Positions 52,634-62,015 of a DNA stretch of 64,000 bases are shown here, one piece after another; position 1 is the first letter of the stretch, and each line of letters starts with the position of its first letter. The translations under genes were made by a program, and so were the position numbers. The DNA comes from Jejudonia soesokkakensis. Lineage in GTDB: Bacteria > Bacteroidota > Bacteroidia > Flavobacteriales > Flavobacteriaceae. Where the stretch lies: assembly GCF_042664795.1 (NCBI RefSeq), contig NZ_JBHTBN010000002.1, forward strand, positions 382,026-446,025, written 5' to 3'. Below the pieces are notes generated by a model. It made no database searches and was not told the DNA's origin. It saw only the letters and a list, made by a program, of their open reading frames with translations.

Positions 52634-53182
52634 TTAGTTGGGTTTATTTTGAAAGATATAAATTTCGGTAGCTCCGCGACCATATTTCTTATAGTCGGCA
52701 TCATTATAGGTTATGTTATCATATCTCCTAAAAAGATATTCTAATTCAGCTCTAAGAACACCTTCTCCTACTCCATGAATAAAAACAACACGCTGAATTT
52801 TCTTTGAAATGGCAAAGTCTATTTGTCTTTTTGCTGTATCGACCTGAAGGCTTAATTTATCATGAGGATGCATTCCTTTCTCATTAGCAGTAAGTTGATG
52901 GATATGAAGATCCACTTCCATAGGAGGTAATTTTCGGTCTTTAGGCTTAATTCTAGTTGATTTTGGCTTCTTTTTGATTTGTTTTTCTGAAATAATAGTT
53001 TTTATGTTAGAAGGAGTCATGTCTCTTTTTGTGATGGAATCATCAATGATAACTAATTCGTTTTCAGCATAGGTAAGTTCAAATCCATCTTCAGTTTCAA
53101 TAGTAATAGTTCCCAAATCTATAGCAATCACAGTACCTGAAAGCACTTCGTCTAATACAGACACCATATCTCCAATTTTCAT
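52634..53182 (-). CDS. Smr-domain protein (MutS2 C-terminal type)
   Basis: A 182-residue protein. The N-terminal 60 residues are a small beta domain (KIGDMVSVLDEVLSGTVIAI) and the C-terminal half is a Smr endonuclease-like domain with MEVDLHIHQL and the VVFIHGVGEGVLRAELEYL motif. No MutS ATPase part is present. Smr domains cut branched DNA or mRNA of stalled ribosomes. Basic linker KKKPKSTRIKPKDRK suggests nucleic-acid binding. Confidence 0.88.
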   Translation of the reverse strand: MKIGDMVSVLDEVLSGTVIAIDLGTITIETEDGFELTYAENELVIIDDSITKRDMTPSNIKTIISEKQIKKKPKSTRIKPKDRKLPPMEVDLHIHQLTANEKGMHPHDKLSLQVDTAKRQIDFAISKKIQRVVFIHGVGEGVLRAELEYLFRRYDNITYNDADYKKYGRGATEIYIFQNKPN

Positions 53183-53212
53183 ATAAAATTTAAATTTAAG
53201 TTAAATTATGTG

Positions 53213-53241
53213 CAAATCTAGCAATAATCAACTGTTAACAA
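53213..53241 (-). promoter_or_regulatory. Smr gene promoter
   Basis: TTG (53239-53241), an 18-nt spacer and TAGATTTG followed by C (53213-53220) on the minus strand fit the consensus. The leader would be about 25 nt. Confidence 0.55.
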
Positions 53242-53359
53242 GATGTGTCGTTCATCGAATTTTGGAGAAAATAATACCTCTATATCGATTTTATTTCTAT
53301 TTTTAACACCTAAACTATAGTATTAAAACCCAAATCGATACTATTAAAATTACATAATT

Positions 53360-55273
53360 ATGAAAAACCTACTACTACTTTTAACTCTTATTATTGGTAG
53401 TTCTGCCCTTGCTCAATCAGATTTATTTGTAAGACCTACTCCTAGTGGAGGAGATAATTACATCTATGTTAAAGATCAAATCTTGTATGTTGAAGATGAT
53501 ATAAACCTTCAAAAAAATAACACTACTGCAACAGAAGCCAGTATTTATTTGCGTGACCGTGGACAATTAATCCAAGGCACTAATTCAGCTAATACAGGGA
53601 CAGGATTCTTATCAGTATATCAAGATAGTTATTCAGATTCATTTGATTATAATTATTGGGCCTCTCCAGTTGGAAATCCAGCAACATTGGGAGGTGGAGC
53701 TGTTTCTGGTAATAAACGATATGGTATAAAAAGTCTCAAAGACTCTATTGGAGCTACAAATTATAGAGAAAATTTATTAACGGCTGGATATAATGGGGCA
53801 GGATCAGGATTAGGAAGCAATATTCAACTTAGTATTTCCCATCGTTGGGTATACAAATATGAAAATGACGCTACAGGATGGTCACGAATATTTGCTGCAG
53901 ATAATATTTCTGCAGGATATGGTTTTACAATGAAGGGAACTAATGTTACCACTCATAGTAATCAATATCAGGATCCAAACAATCAGCGTTATGATTTTAG
54001 AGGAAGACCAAATAATGGGGATATTGTAGTTCCGATGACTGCGGATGGTTTTGTTCTTTCCGGAAATCCATATCCATCAGCACTGGATTTAGTAGCGTTT
54101 TACAATGATAATCCAGATTTAAATAGTATTATTTTCTGGGATGAAGACAGGACAATTAACTCACATTTCTACAGAGACAATCAAGGAGGTTATGGATCTT
54201 GGACTGTAAATGGCACCAATCCTGGTGGTATTTACACCGTTCCTACCTTTATGAACCATGACAATTCTGGTAACCCAACTACCCCCACTGGTGATGTAGG
54301 GCAAAGTTATAATAGAAGTGTTTCCCCAATTGGACAAGGATTTTTTTTAGTAGGGGAACCTGGAATTTCTGGCTCAGTCCCTATTACATATTCTAACAAT
54401 CACAGAGTATATGTTAAAGAAGATTCTGATCACACATCTTCAACCAATCCATCTATTTTTCACAGGCCTGGTCAAACTAATGGTAATAATCAAAATAATG
54501 AGGTAGGAACTAGACCTGAAACAACTACCAGAGGTTCTATATTCCGTTTTTATACCGTATTTGGTGAATCTCACTTTAGAGATATGATTCTTTTTTTAAA
54601 TGACGATACCACAGATGGTCATGATAGAGGGTATGATGTTTATCACCCTTCAGATGGCGGTGGTACGGATGCATCAATGCCTATTACTGCCTCAGACGGA
54701 GTTGAACGCCAATATGTAATGCAAGGTGTTTCTTTTAAAGTAGAAGATCGAAGGAAAATGATTCCATTGACTATAAAAGTTTCAGGTCAGAATTATAGGG
54801 TTAAGATACAAGGTGTAGAAGAAGTTAATCTACCTGGTAATGTTTATTTTTATGATAGCCAAACTAATAATATTCAATTAATTTCTGGAGGAGATTTTGG
54901 CGGGTTAATGCTCTCTCCTGGAACTTATAAAAATAGATTTTATATTGTATTTACTATGTCGAAAGGACGTAGTTCTAAACCAGATTTTGGTATCGAAGAA
55001 GCTATTACAGAGATTACTACGCTAAAACAACATGTAAATTTCTTTCAAAACAACAGAGTTTCTCAATTAGAAGTTACTAATCCTGATAGACTTAACATAG
55101 CTGCAGCCAATATCTATGATATGGGCGGAAAATTAGTAGTTAGTCAGAATAATATTGGTGAAGAAAGTAAATTTAACATCCCAACATCAAACCTAAGTGA
55201 TGGTGTGTACCTTATAAAATTAACTACTGCAGAAAATGTAATTATTGATTACAAAATAACAGTAACAAATTAA
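53360..55273 (+). CDS. Large secreted protein with type IX sorting domain
   Basis: A 637-residue protein with a signal peptide (NLLLLLTLIIGSSALAQ). The N-terminal half contains GxxYIYVKDQILYVEDDINLQ and SPVGNPATLGGGAVSGNKRY, typical of large Flavobacteriaceae surface proteins of unknown role. The last 80 residues (LEVTNPDRLNIAAANIYDMG and NLSDGVYLIKLTTAENVIID) form a sorting domain that should direct it through type IX secretion. DUF2752 and CCC-motif genes follow in the same direction. Confidence 0.87.
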   Translation: MKNLLLLLTLIIGSSALAQSDLFVRPTPSGGDNYIYVKDQILYVEDDINLQKNNTTATEASIYLRDRGQLIQGTNSANTGTGFLSVYQDSYSDSFDYNYWASPVGNPATLGGGAVSGNKRYGIKSLKDSIGATNYRENLLTAGYNGAGSGLGSNIQLSISHRWVYKYENDATGWSRIFAADNISAGYGFTMKGTNVTTHSNQYQDPNNQRYDFRGRPNNGDIVVPMTADGFVLSGNPYPSALDLVAFYNDNPDLNSIIFWDEDRTINSHFYRDNQGGYGSWTVNGTNPGGIYTVPTFMNHDNSGNPTTPTGDVGQSYNRSVSPIGQGFFLVGEPGISGSVPITYSNNHRVYVKEDSDHTSSTNPSIFHRPGQTNGNNQNNEVGTRPETTTRGSIFRFYTVFGESHFRDMILFLNDDTTDGHDRGYDVYHPSDGGGTDASMPITASDGVERQYVMQGVSFKVEDRRKMIPLTIKVSGQNYRVKIQGVEEVNLPGNVYFYDSQTNNIQLISGGDFGGLMLSPGTYKNRFYIVFTMSKGRSSKPDFGIEEAITEITTLKQHVNFFQNNRVSQLEVTNPDRLNIAAANIYDMGGKLVVSQNNIGEESKFNIPTSNLSDGVYLIKLTTAENVIIDYKITVTN

Positions 55274-55284
55274 TAGTAACTTCT

Positions 55285-55578
55285 ATGGTAGAAGGTCTTG
55301 AAGAATTTATGCTACCCTGCATGAATAAAAAAATCTTTGGGATAGAATGTTTAGGCTGCGGACTGCAAAGGTCCGTAGCTTTTTTATTTCAGGGAGAATT
55401 TTATCTTGCCTATAAAATGTATCCGGCTATATATAGTATCATAGTACTTCTTCTTTTTATACTACTAGACCTATTCTTTAAATTTAGGCTTGGATATAAA
55501 ATTAAGTTGGGACTTATATTTCTTACTTCAATTATAATAGTAGTGAGTTATTTTATTAAAATGAATAGCTATTATTAA
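55285..55578 (+). CDS. DUF2752 membrane protein
   Basis: A 97-residue protein with the DUF2752 signature PCMNKKIFGIECLGCGLQRS (Cys pair in CLGCG) and two to three membrane helices (YSIIVLLLFILLDLFF, LIFLTSIIIVVSYFI). Start 55285 is 11 nt after the preceding stop. The function of the family is unknown. It is followed by the CCC-motif gene, a pairing that recurs in this group. Confidence 0.85.
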   Translation: MVEGLEEFMLPCMNKKIFGIECLGCGLQRSVAFLFQGEFYLAYKMYPAIYSIIVLLLFILLDLFFKFRLGYKIKLGLIFLTSIIIVVSYFIKMNSYY

Positions 55579-55618
55579 TTATTATTATATTTATCCTTAA
55601 TCTCTTAAAAAATTAAAA

Positions 55619-55939
55619 ATGGAACAACAAAAACTACCCAACTCTACTCTTATTCTCATTTTTGGAATCGTCTCAATTGTACTATGTTGCTGCTACGGTG
55701 TAGGAGTCATATTTGGTATCATCGCTCTAGTAATGGCTGGAAAAGCCACAAAAGTATATAAGGAAAATCCTGAACTATATACAGGGTATAAAAATGTAAC
55801 TACAGGAAAAATACTTTCTTATATTGGAATTGCATTGGGCGCAGTATTCCTTGGATATGTAATTTATATGTATGCCACTTACGGAATAGAAGGAATGCAA
55901 CAAATGAATGAAGAAAGAATGCGAGAATTAGGTTTTTAA
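55619..55939 (+). CDS. CCC-motif membrane protein
   Basis: A 106-residue protein with two helices; the first carries the CCC motif (GIVSIVLCCCYGVGVIFGII), followed by a loop with ATKVYKENPELYTGYKNVTTG and a second helix (GIALGAVFLGYVIYMYA). This is the Bacteroidota CCC-motif family of unknown function. It lies 40 nt after the DUF2752 gene and ends at a bidirectional terminator. Confidence 0.85.
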   Translation: MEQQKLPNSTLILIFGIVSIVLCCCYGVGVIFGIIALVMAGKATKVYKENPELYTGYKNVTTGKILSYIGIALGAVFLGYVIYMYATYGIEGMQQMNEERMRELGF

Positions 55940-55954
55940 ATAAATTATATACTA

Positions 55955-55985
55955 TAAAAAAAGCGGCTTGAAAGCCGCTTTTTTA
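55955..55985. terminator. Bidirectional terminator
   Basis: Stem AAGCGGCT/AGCCGCTT with a 4-nt loop and A/T runs on both sides, between the CCC-motif gene and rocD. Confidence 0.87.
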
Positions 55986-56005
55986 TTTGATATTTTTTGC
56001 AAAAA

Positions 56006-57283
56006 CTACTCAAATTCTTTCAGCGTTTTGATGATTATTGAAATACAGTCTCTCAATTCAGCTTCTGTCATCACAAGAGGCGGCGCAAAACGAATAATAT
56101 TTCCATGAGTAGGTTTTGCTAATAATCCATTATCTCTCAAGCGTAAGCAAATATTCCAGGCTGTATCACTTTCTTCCGAATCATTAATAACAATTGCATT
56201 TAACAATCCTTTCCCTCTTACAAGGGTTACAGTGTCGGTTGTTGCAATGTATCTATTTAATTCTTCACGGAAAATGTTTCCTAACCTATATGCATTTTCA
56301 GCTAAATGTTCTTCAGAAACCACATCTAGGGCCGCCATAGCAACAGCTGCTGCAATAGGGTTCCCGCCAAAAGTAGAGCCATGAGTTCCAGGCTCGATCA
56401 CACTCATAATTTCATTGTTCGCCAATACTGCCGAAACAGGATACGCTCCACCGCTTAAGGCTTTTCCTAAGATCAATACATCAGGTTTTACATCTGGCGT
56501 CCCATTACAGTCTTTATTTTCACAAGAACAATTCCCGCAAGTAGCTAGTAATCTTCCGGTTCTTGCAATACCTGTTTGTACTTCATCAGCTATAAAAAGT
56601 ACATTATGCTTCTCACATAATGCTTTTGCTTCTTTTAAATAATTTTCTGAAGGAACATAAACTCCCGCTTCTCCTTGAATAGGCTCTACTAAAAATCCAG
56701 CTACATTTTTATTATTTTCCAGGACTTCTTTAAGTGCTTCTATATTATCATATTCAATTTTAATAAAGCCCTTGGTAAAAGGCCCAAAATGTTTTCGTGC
56801 TACAGGATCATTAGAAAATGAGATGATGGTTGTCGTTCTTCCGTGGAAATTATTCTCACAGACTATGATTTCTGCTTCATTGACATCAATCCCCTTCTTT
56901 TCATACGCCCATTTTCTACAAATCTTTAAAGCGGTTTCCACCGCTTCAGCACCCGTATTCATAGGAAGTAATTTATCAAAGTTGAAATAGTCACTGGCGT
57001 ATTTTTCATACTTTCCTAACATATCATTATAAAATGCACGTGAAGTCAATGATAGGGTTCGGGCTTGATTAGTCATCGCATCTACGATCTTAGGATGGCA
57101 ATGCCCCTGATTTACGGCAGAATATGCCGAAAGAAAATCATAATACTTTTTTCCTTCTACATCCCAAACATAAACTCCTTCTCCTTTACTCAATACTACG
57201 GGTAAGGGGTGATAATTATGAGCTCCATGCTTGTTTTCTAAATCAATGGCTTTTTGTGAGGCCGTTTTTTCTAACACTGACAT
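56006..57283 (-). CDS. rocD: Ornithine aminotransferase
   Basis: A 425-residue class III PLP aminotransferase converting ornithine to glutamate semialdehyde. [20 protein letters not shown] at the start, [20 protein letters not shown] and the PLP lysine in [13 protein letters not shown] identify the ornithine-specific branch. The insert [13 protein letters not shown], with four cysteines near residue 250, is not in the E. coli-type enzymes and could bind metal. No other arginine or proline genes are adjacent. Confidence 0.93.
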   Translation of the reverse strand: MSVLEKTASQKAIDLENKHGAHNYHPLPVVLSKGEGVYVWDVEGKKYYDFLSAYSAVNQGHCHPKIVDAMTNQARTLSLTSRAFYNDMLGKYEKYASDYFNFDKLLPMNTGAEAVETALKICRKWAYEKKGIDVNEAEIIVCENNFHGRTTTIISFSNDPVARKHFGPFTKGFIKIEYDNIEALKEVLENNKNVAGFLVEPIQGEAGVYVPSENYLKEAKALCEKHNVLFIADEVQTGIARTGRLLATCGNCSCENKDCNGTPDVKPDVLILGKALSGGAYPVSAVLANNEIMSVIEPGTHGSTFGGNPIAAAVAMAALDVVSEEHLAENAYRLGNIFREELNRYIATTDTVTLVRGKGLLNAIVINDSEESDTAWNICLRLRDNGLLAKPTHGNIIRFAPPLVMTEAELRDCISIIIKTLKEFE

Positions 57284-57411
57284 TCTTTTGAAAATTTAAA
57301 TTAGATATGACTATTCCTGCTTGTGGAGAGAAATCATCCGTAGGTGGTAAAATTACAAATTTAAAGCTACAATTTTAAGTGTTCTGCACTATTTAAACGT
57401 TCATTTTATCC

Positions 57412-57419
57412 TATTTTTG
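57412..57419 (+). promoter_or_regulatory. rlmD -7 box, probably leaderless
   Basis: TATTTTTG ends 5 nt before the rlmD ATG at 57425; the sequence before it is T-rich without a clear TTG. Confidence 0.45.
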
Positions 57420-57424
57420 CGCAC

Positions 57425-58837
57425 ATGGGAAGAAAACGAACACATAGAGTGGTTCTGGAAAATTTAGAGGTGATTGATGCTGGTGCCAAAGGGAAAGCGG
57501 TCGCAAGAGCTTCAGATGGACGAGTAGTATTTATAAATAATGCCGTGCCAGGAGATATCGCAACCGTGCAGACTACAAAAAAACGCAAGGCATATTATGA
57601 AGGTACCGCTATTTCGTTCTCAAAACTTTCAGAAAAAAGAGTGGCACCAGCGTGTGAACATTTTGGAACCTGTGGGGGTTGTAAATGGCAGCATTTAGGA
57701 TATGAGCATCAACTTTATTACAAGCAAAAAGAAGTTGAACAAAACTTACAACGGTTAGGTAAAATAGAACTTCCTAAAGTGTCTCCAATTTTAGGTAGTG
57801 CAGAGCAATACTTCTATAGAAATAAAATGGAGTTCTCTTTTAGTGATAACAAATGGCTAACTCTTGAGCAGATAAAAAGTGATAAAATCATTGAAAATCG
57901 AAATGCCTTAGGTTTTCACATTCCTGGAATGTGGGATAAAATCCTTGATTTAAATAAATGTCATCTGCAACAAGATCCCAGTAATGCGATAAGAGATTTT
58001 GTAAAGACTAAAGCCGAAGAATTAAATCTTTCATTTTTTAATACACGAAAACAAGAAGGATTTTTGCGAACACTCATGATTCGTACATCAACTACAGGAG
58101 AAGTGATGGTGTTACTACAGTTTTTTCATGAAGACGAAAAAAACAGAACGAAATTACTCAATGCTATTTCTGAAGAATTTCCTGAAATCACAAGCCTTTT
58201 ATACGTGATCAATAGTAAAGGAAACGATACCATTTACGATCAGGATGTCATTTGTTCCCACGGAAGAGACCACATTTACGAAGAAATGGAAGGCTTAAAA
58301 TTTAAAATAAACGCCAAGTCTTTTTATCAGACCAACAGTGAACAAGCCTACGAACTATATAAAGTAACCCGTGATTTCGCGGGATTAACGGGTACTGAAT
58401 TGGTGTATGACTTATATACAGGTACTGGAACCATTGCTCAATTTGTAGCAAAAGAAGCAAAACATGTTATAGGAGTCGAAGCTGTACCCGATGCCATAGA
58501 GGCTGCCAAGGAAAACGCGCAATTAAATGGCATAGAGAACGTTGAATTCTATGTGGGAGATATGAAGAAAGTATTCAATGAACAATTTATAACCAAGCAT
58601 GGCGTGCCAGATGTTGTCATTACAGATCCTCCAAGGGATGGAATGCATCAGGATGTAGTACAACAACTAGTAAACATCTCAGCTCCTAAGATTGTATACG
58701 TTAGTTGCAATAGTGCCACTCAGGCAAGAGATTTAGCATTATTGGATTCAATGTATAAAGTAACAAAAGTGCAGGCAGTGGATATGTTTCCACAGACGCA
58801 TCATGTAGAAAATGTTGTACTTTTGGAAAAACGATAG
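57425..58837 (+). CDS. rlmD: 23S rRNA (uracil-C5)-methyltransferase RlmD
   Basis: A 470-residue methyltransferase with an N-terminal TRAM domain (LENLEVIDAGAKGKAVARAS), an iron-sulfur site (CEHFGTCGGCKWQHLG plus the later Cys in KCHLQQDP), the SAM loop VYDLYTGTGTIAQF, TDPPRDGMH and the catalytic Cys in YVSCNSAT. It methylates U1939 of 23S rRNA. All motifs are intact. Confidence 0.95.
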   Translation: MGRKRTHRVVLENLEVIDAGAKGKAVARASDGRVVFINNAVPGDIATVQTTKKRKAYYEGTAISFSKLSEKRVAPACEHFGTCGGCKWQHLGYEHQLYYKQKEVEQNLQRLGKIELPKVSPILGSAEQYFYRNKMEFSFSDNKWLTLEQIKSDKIIENRNALGFHIPGMWDKILDLNKCHLQQDPSNAIRDFVKTKAEELNLSFFNTRKQEGFLRTLMIRTSTTGEVMVLLQFFHEDEKNRTKLLNAISEEFPEITSLLYVINSKGNDTIYDQDVICSHGRDHIYEEMEGLKFKINAKSFYQTNSEQAYELYKVTRDFAGLTGTELVYDLYTGTGTIAQFVAKEAKHVIGVEAVPDAIEAAKENAQLNGIENVEFYVGDMKKVFNEQFITKHGVPDVVITDPPRDGMHQDVVQQLVNISAPKIVYVSCNSATQARDLALLDSMYKVTKVQAVDMFPQTHHVENVVLLEKR

Positions 58838-58852
58838 GTTCAGAAAAAATCA

Positions 58853-59338
58853 ATGGTTAGAAAATTTATAGTATTCACTTTTATTCTCGCTACTTTTTTA
58901 GGATGTAGCAAAGATGATATCTGTGCAGAAGATACTCCTACTACTCCACTCCTAATCATCACATTTAATGACATTGCTAATCCTACGGCACGTAAAACTG
59001 TTCCTGGATTGGTTATTCGTACTACAGATGTAAATCAAACAGTAGTTATAAGTAGTGCTTCAGACTCCATTGCATTGCCACTACGAACCGGAGCCAATTC
59101 AACACGATATGAATTTATAATGAATAATGGAACCACAGATCAAATTTCAGATGCATACACCTTTGCGTATTTGAGAAATGATGTCTATGTTAATAGAGCC
59201 TGTGGCTTTAAAACAACCTATACAAATCTTTCAGTAACCGAAAGTGATACAGGTACTCCAGACTGGATCTTAAATCTTACTATTAATAATGAAACTGTCG
59301 AAAATGAGACTGCAGCACACCTTACTTTTTTTCATTAG
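58853..59338 (+). CDS. DUF6452 lipoprotein
   Basis: A 161-residue lipoprotein (lipobox FLGC, Cys18, then SKDD, a surface signal). The family phrase CAEDTPTTPLLIITFND and two Cys near the C-terminal half (VNRACGFKTTY) identify DUF6452. It is 15 nt after rlmD and overlaps the DUF6048 gene, so the three make one operon. Role unknown; genes of this pair recur together. Confidence 0.85.
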   Translation: MVRKFIVFTFILATFLGCSKDDICAEDTPTTPLLIITFNDIANPTARKTVPGLVIRTTDVNQTVVISSASDSIALPLRTGANSTRYEFIMNNGTTDQISDAYTFAYLRNDVYVNRACGFKTTYTNLSVTESDTGTPDWILNLTINNETVENETAAHLTFFH

Positions 59339-59999
59339 TGTGTTCTGCATTTCTATGTCTGCAATGGCACAGGAAACAGTAGCAGATACACTTTCACAAA
59401 AAACCAAATACGGATTACGACTTGGCGTAGATATATCAAAACCCATCAGATCTTTATTACAGGACGATTATACAGGTTTTGAAATTTTGGGAGATTTTCG
59501 ATTTTCTGAAAAATTCTATGCAGCTGCCGAAATTGGAAACGAACAACGTGACTTTTTTGAACCTAACTTAAATGCGATAACTTCTGGTAGCTATGCTAAA
59601 ATTGGGGTCGATTATAACGCATACAATAACTGGTTTGGACTAAACAATGCAATATTTACTGGACTTCGCTACGGATTTGCAACTTTTAAACAGGAACTTG
59701 TGGCATACACTATTTATACCGATAATCAAGTGCTACCCCCTTCTGTGAGAGTGGTAAACACAGAATTTAACGGACTTACAGCCCATTGGGCAGAGTTAAT
59801 TGTAGGGATTAAGACCGAAGTAGTAAACAATCTGTATCTTTCTGTGAATGTTCAGCTAAAAAGAAAAATTTCCGAAGACAAACCCGAAAATTTCGATAAT
59901 CTATACATTCCGGGCTTTAACGCTACTAACGATTTTAGTGAGTTTGGAGCTGGCTATGGATACTCCATTTCGTATTTAATTCCGTTGTTTCAGAAGTAA
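59304..59999 (+). CDS. DUF6048 family outer-membrane protein
   Basis: A 231-residue protein with a signal peptide (LQHTLLFFISVFCISMSAMA) and a barrel-like strand pattern (LRLGVDISKPIRSLLQDDY, GLRYGFATFKQELVAYTIY). Start 59304 gives a normal signal; 59289 is also possible. It overlaps the DUF6452 gene by 35 nt. Function unknown; the lipoprotein and barrel may form a complex. Confidence 0.84.
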   Translation: MRLQHTLLFFISVFCISMSAMAQETVADTLSQKTKYGLRLGVDISKPIRSLLQDDYTGFEILGDFRFSEKFYAAAEIGNEQRDFFEPNLNAITSGSYAKIGVDYNAYNNWFGLNNAIFTGLRYGFATFKQELVAYTIYTDNQVLPPSVRVVNTEFNGLTAHWAELIVGIKTEVVNNLYLSVNVQLKRKISEDKPENFDNLYIPGFNATNDFSEFGAGYGYSISYLIPLFQK

Positions 60000-60034
60000 A
60001 AACATATTAAGTTTTACTTAATACTGCCTACTGA

Positions 60035-61192
60035 TTACTGTTTACTGAATTTCCTACTACCTTCATACATTTCATAGCGCACAAGCTTACTTTCAAGTTT
60101 TCCATTGTACAGCTTGATCTTTTTTGAAGGACGCAATCCTACATATTTTAACGCTTCCATATTAGAAGTGATCATCCAGGCTTGAGTACCAGGATATTCA
60201 CGCTTCAAGGTATTACCAATGTTCCCATAAAACTTTTCAATATCATTTACTGAAATACGTTCATCGTAGGGCGGATTAAACACCATCCACAAAGGACGAT
60301 CGGTTTCTTTAGAAGATTCAAAAAAGTCTTGCTCTTTTAATTCTATAAATTCTGAAAGATTTGCACTTTTAATATTCTCTTTTGCTTTCCGAAGCGTAAA
60401 TGCATCGATATCGCTTCCGTAGATTTTAAAATGAAAATCCTTAACTTTCTTTAAGGCTGCCTCTTCGATCACTTCATACAGATCCACATCAAAATCGGGC
60501 CAGGTTTCAAATCCGAATTCTTTTCTGTTTAAGTTTGGCGGAATGTTACAGGCAATCATAGCGGCTTCAGTCAAGATAGTACCACTACCACACATAGGAT
60601 CCATAAAATCACACTGTCCGCTCCATCCTGTAAGCATAATCATCCCAGCCGCTAATACTTCGTTAATTGGAGCTATCGTATTTTCAACTTTATATCCACG
60701 TTTGTGGAGTGATTGACCCGAACTGTCTAATGAAACTGTGCATATGTTTCTGTCAATGTGAATATTAATCCGTAAGGTTGGGTGATCCAAATCAACATCG
60801 GGTCGAATTCCTTCTTTATCTCGAAAACGGTCTACTATCGCATCTTTAGTCTTTAAGGCAATATATTGTGAATGTGTAAACTGTATTGAAAAAACGGTAG
60901 CATCCACTGCGAGGCTTCCGTTTGCCTGCATGTAATTTTCCCACGGGATGTCATAAATTCTTTTATACAAATCTTCTTCTGTAAAAACATTAAATCCCGT
61001 AATTGGTTTCAAGACTTTTATTGCCGTTCTCGAACAAAGATTTACTTTATACATAAATCCTGTATCCCCTTTAAAAGCAACATTTCGCACCCCTATTTCT
61101 ATATCGGAAGCACCTAACTGCCTAAGCTCATTCGCTAATAATTCTTCAAGACCATACAGGGTCTTCGCCAACATTCTAAAATTTTTTTCCAT
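60035..61192 (-). CDS. THUMP-domain RNA methyltransferase (RlmL-like)
   Basis: A 385-residue protein with an N-terminal THUMP/ferredoxin-like RNA-binding part (LYGLEELLANELRQLGASD), HKRGYKVENTIAPINEVLAAG, the SAM loop FMDPMCGSGTILTEA and the catalytic NPPY in WMVFNPPYDERI. This corresponds to the N-terminal half of E. coli RlmL (m2G2445 of 23S rRNA), without the RlmK half. The longer frame to 61204 starts at GTG; ATG 61192 is preferred. Confidence 0.92.
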   Translation of the reverse strand: MEKNFRMLAKTLYGLEELLANELRQLGASDIEIGVRNVAFKGDTGFMYKVNLCSRTAIKVLKPITGFNVFTEEDLYKRIYDIPWENYMQANGSLAVDATVFSIQFTHSQYIALKTKDAIVDRFRDKEGIRPDVDLDHPTLRINIHIDRNICTVSLDSSGQSLHKRGYKVENTIAPINEVLAAGMIMLTGWSGQCDFMDPMCGSGTILTEAAMIACNIPPNLNRKEFGFETWPDFDVDLYEVIEEAALKKVKDFHFKIYGSDIDAFTLRKAKENIKSANLSEFIELKEQDFFESSKETDRPLWMVFNPPYDERISVNDIEKFYGNIGNTLKREYPGTQAWMITSNMEALKYVGLRPSKKIKLYNGKLESKLVRYEMYEGSRKFSKQ

Positions 61193-61246
61193 CGCTAACT
61201 CCACAAGGGTGGAGAACTTTTTAAAGTTATCATCCTAATTAGAGAA

Positions 61247-61265
61247 CAAAAATACAGTATTTTCG
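61247..61265. promoter_or_regulatory. Back-to-back divergent -7 boxes
   Basis: TATTTTTG on the minus strand (61247-61254) and TATTTTCG on the plus strand (61258-61265) lie 3 nt apart between divergent methyltransferase genes. The promoter cores would overlap. Confidence 0.4.
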
Positions 61266-61283
61266 CACTGTAAATCAGACTTG

Positions 61284-62015
61284 ATGCAAAAAGAAAAAGA
61301 AATGTGGTATGCTGAATGGTTTAACACACCATATTATCATATTTTATATAAGGATAGAGATTATCAAGAGGCGGGTGCTTTTATGCAACGGCTCACATCT
61401 TTCTTACAATTACAAAAAGGAGACACTATTCTAGATCTGGCCTGCGGAAAGGGTCGCCATTCAAAATTTTTAAATACTTTAGGTTTTAATGTTACTGGTG
61501 TGGATCTTTCGCCAGCGAGTATTGCCTTTGCCAAACAATTTGAAAATGAAACTTTATCTTTTAAAGAGCACGATATGTGTATCCCACTTGCTGAAAGGTT
61601 TGACGCTGTTTTCAACCTATTTACAAGCTTTGGATATTTTGAAACAGAAAATGACAACATTAGAACTATTAAAGCCATCAAAGAAGAATTGAAGCCTGGC
61701 GGATATGGAGTGATTGATTTTTTAAATTCGCATTATGTTGCTACACATTTGGTGGAAAGCGAAATAAAGGTCGTTGACGGAATTACATTTCATATTGAAA
61801 GAAAAATTAAAAATAATTATATCTTAAAACATATTTCGTTTTCGCACCAAGGCACTGATTATAATTTTACAGAAAAAGTAAAGGCTCTTACTTTAGTTGA
61901 TTTTAAAAGTTATTTTAAAAAGGCTGGCGTAACGCTGCATCATTGTTTTGGAGATTATACTTTGTCTCCATTTCATAAAGAAACTTCACAACGATTAATC
62001 CTTATCTTTGGCTAA
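61284..62015 (+). CDS. Class I SAM-dependent methyltransferase
   Basis: A 243-residue methyltransferase with the SAM loop ILDLACGKGRHSKFL at about residues 50-64, VTGVDLSPASIAFAK, and FNLFTSFGYFETENDN. Small-molecule (UbiE/Methyltransf_25-like) fold; substrate unknown. ATG 61284 is preferred over TTG 61281 and MWYAEWF at 61302. The stop overlaps the start of the ZIP transporter (TAATG). Confidence 0.88.
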   Translation: MQKEKEMWYAEWFNTPYYHILYKDRDYQEAGAFMQRLTSFLQLQKGDTILDLACGKGRHSKFLNTLGFNVTGVDLSPASIAFAKQFENETLSFKEHDMCIPLAERFDAVFNLFTSFGYFETENDNIRTIKAIKEELKPGGYGVIDFLNSHYVATHLVESEIKVVDGITFHIERKIKNNYILKHISFSHQGTDYNFTEKVKALTLVDFKSYFKKAGVTLHHCFGDYTLSPFHKETSQRLILIFG

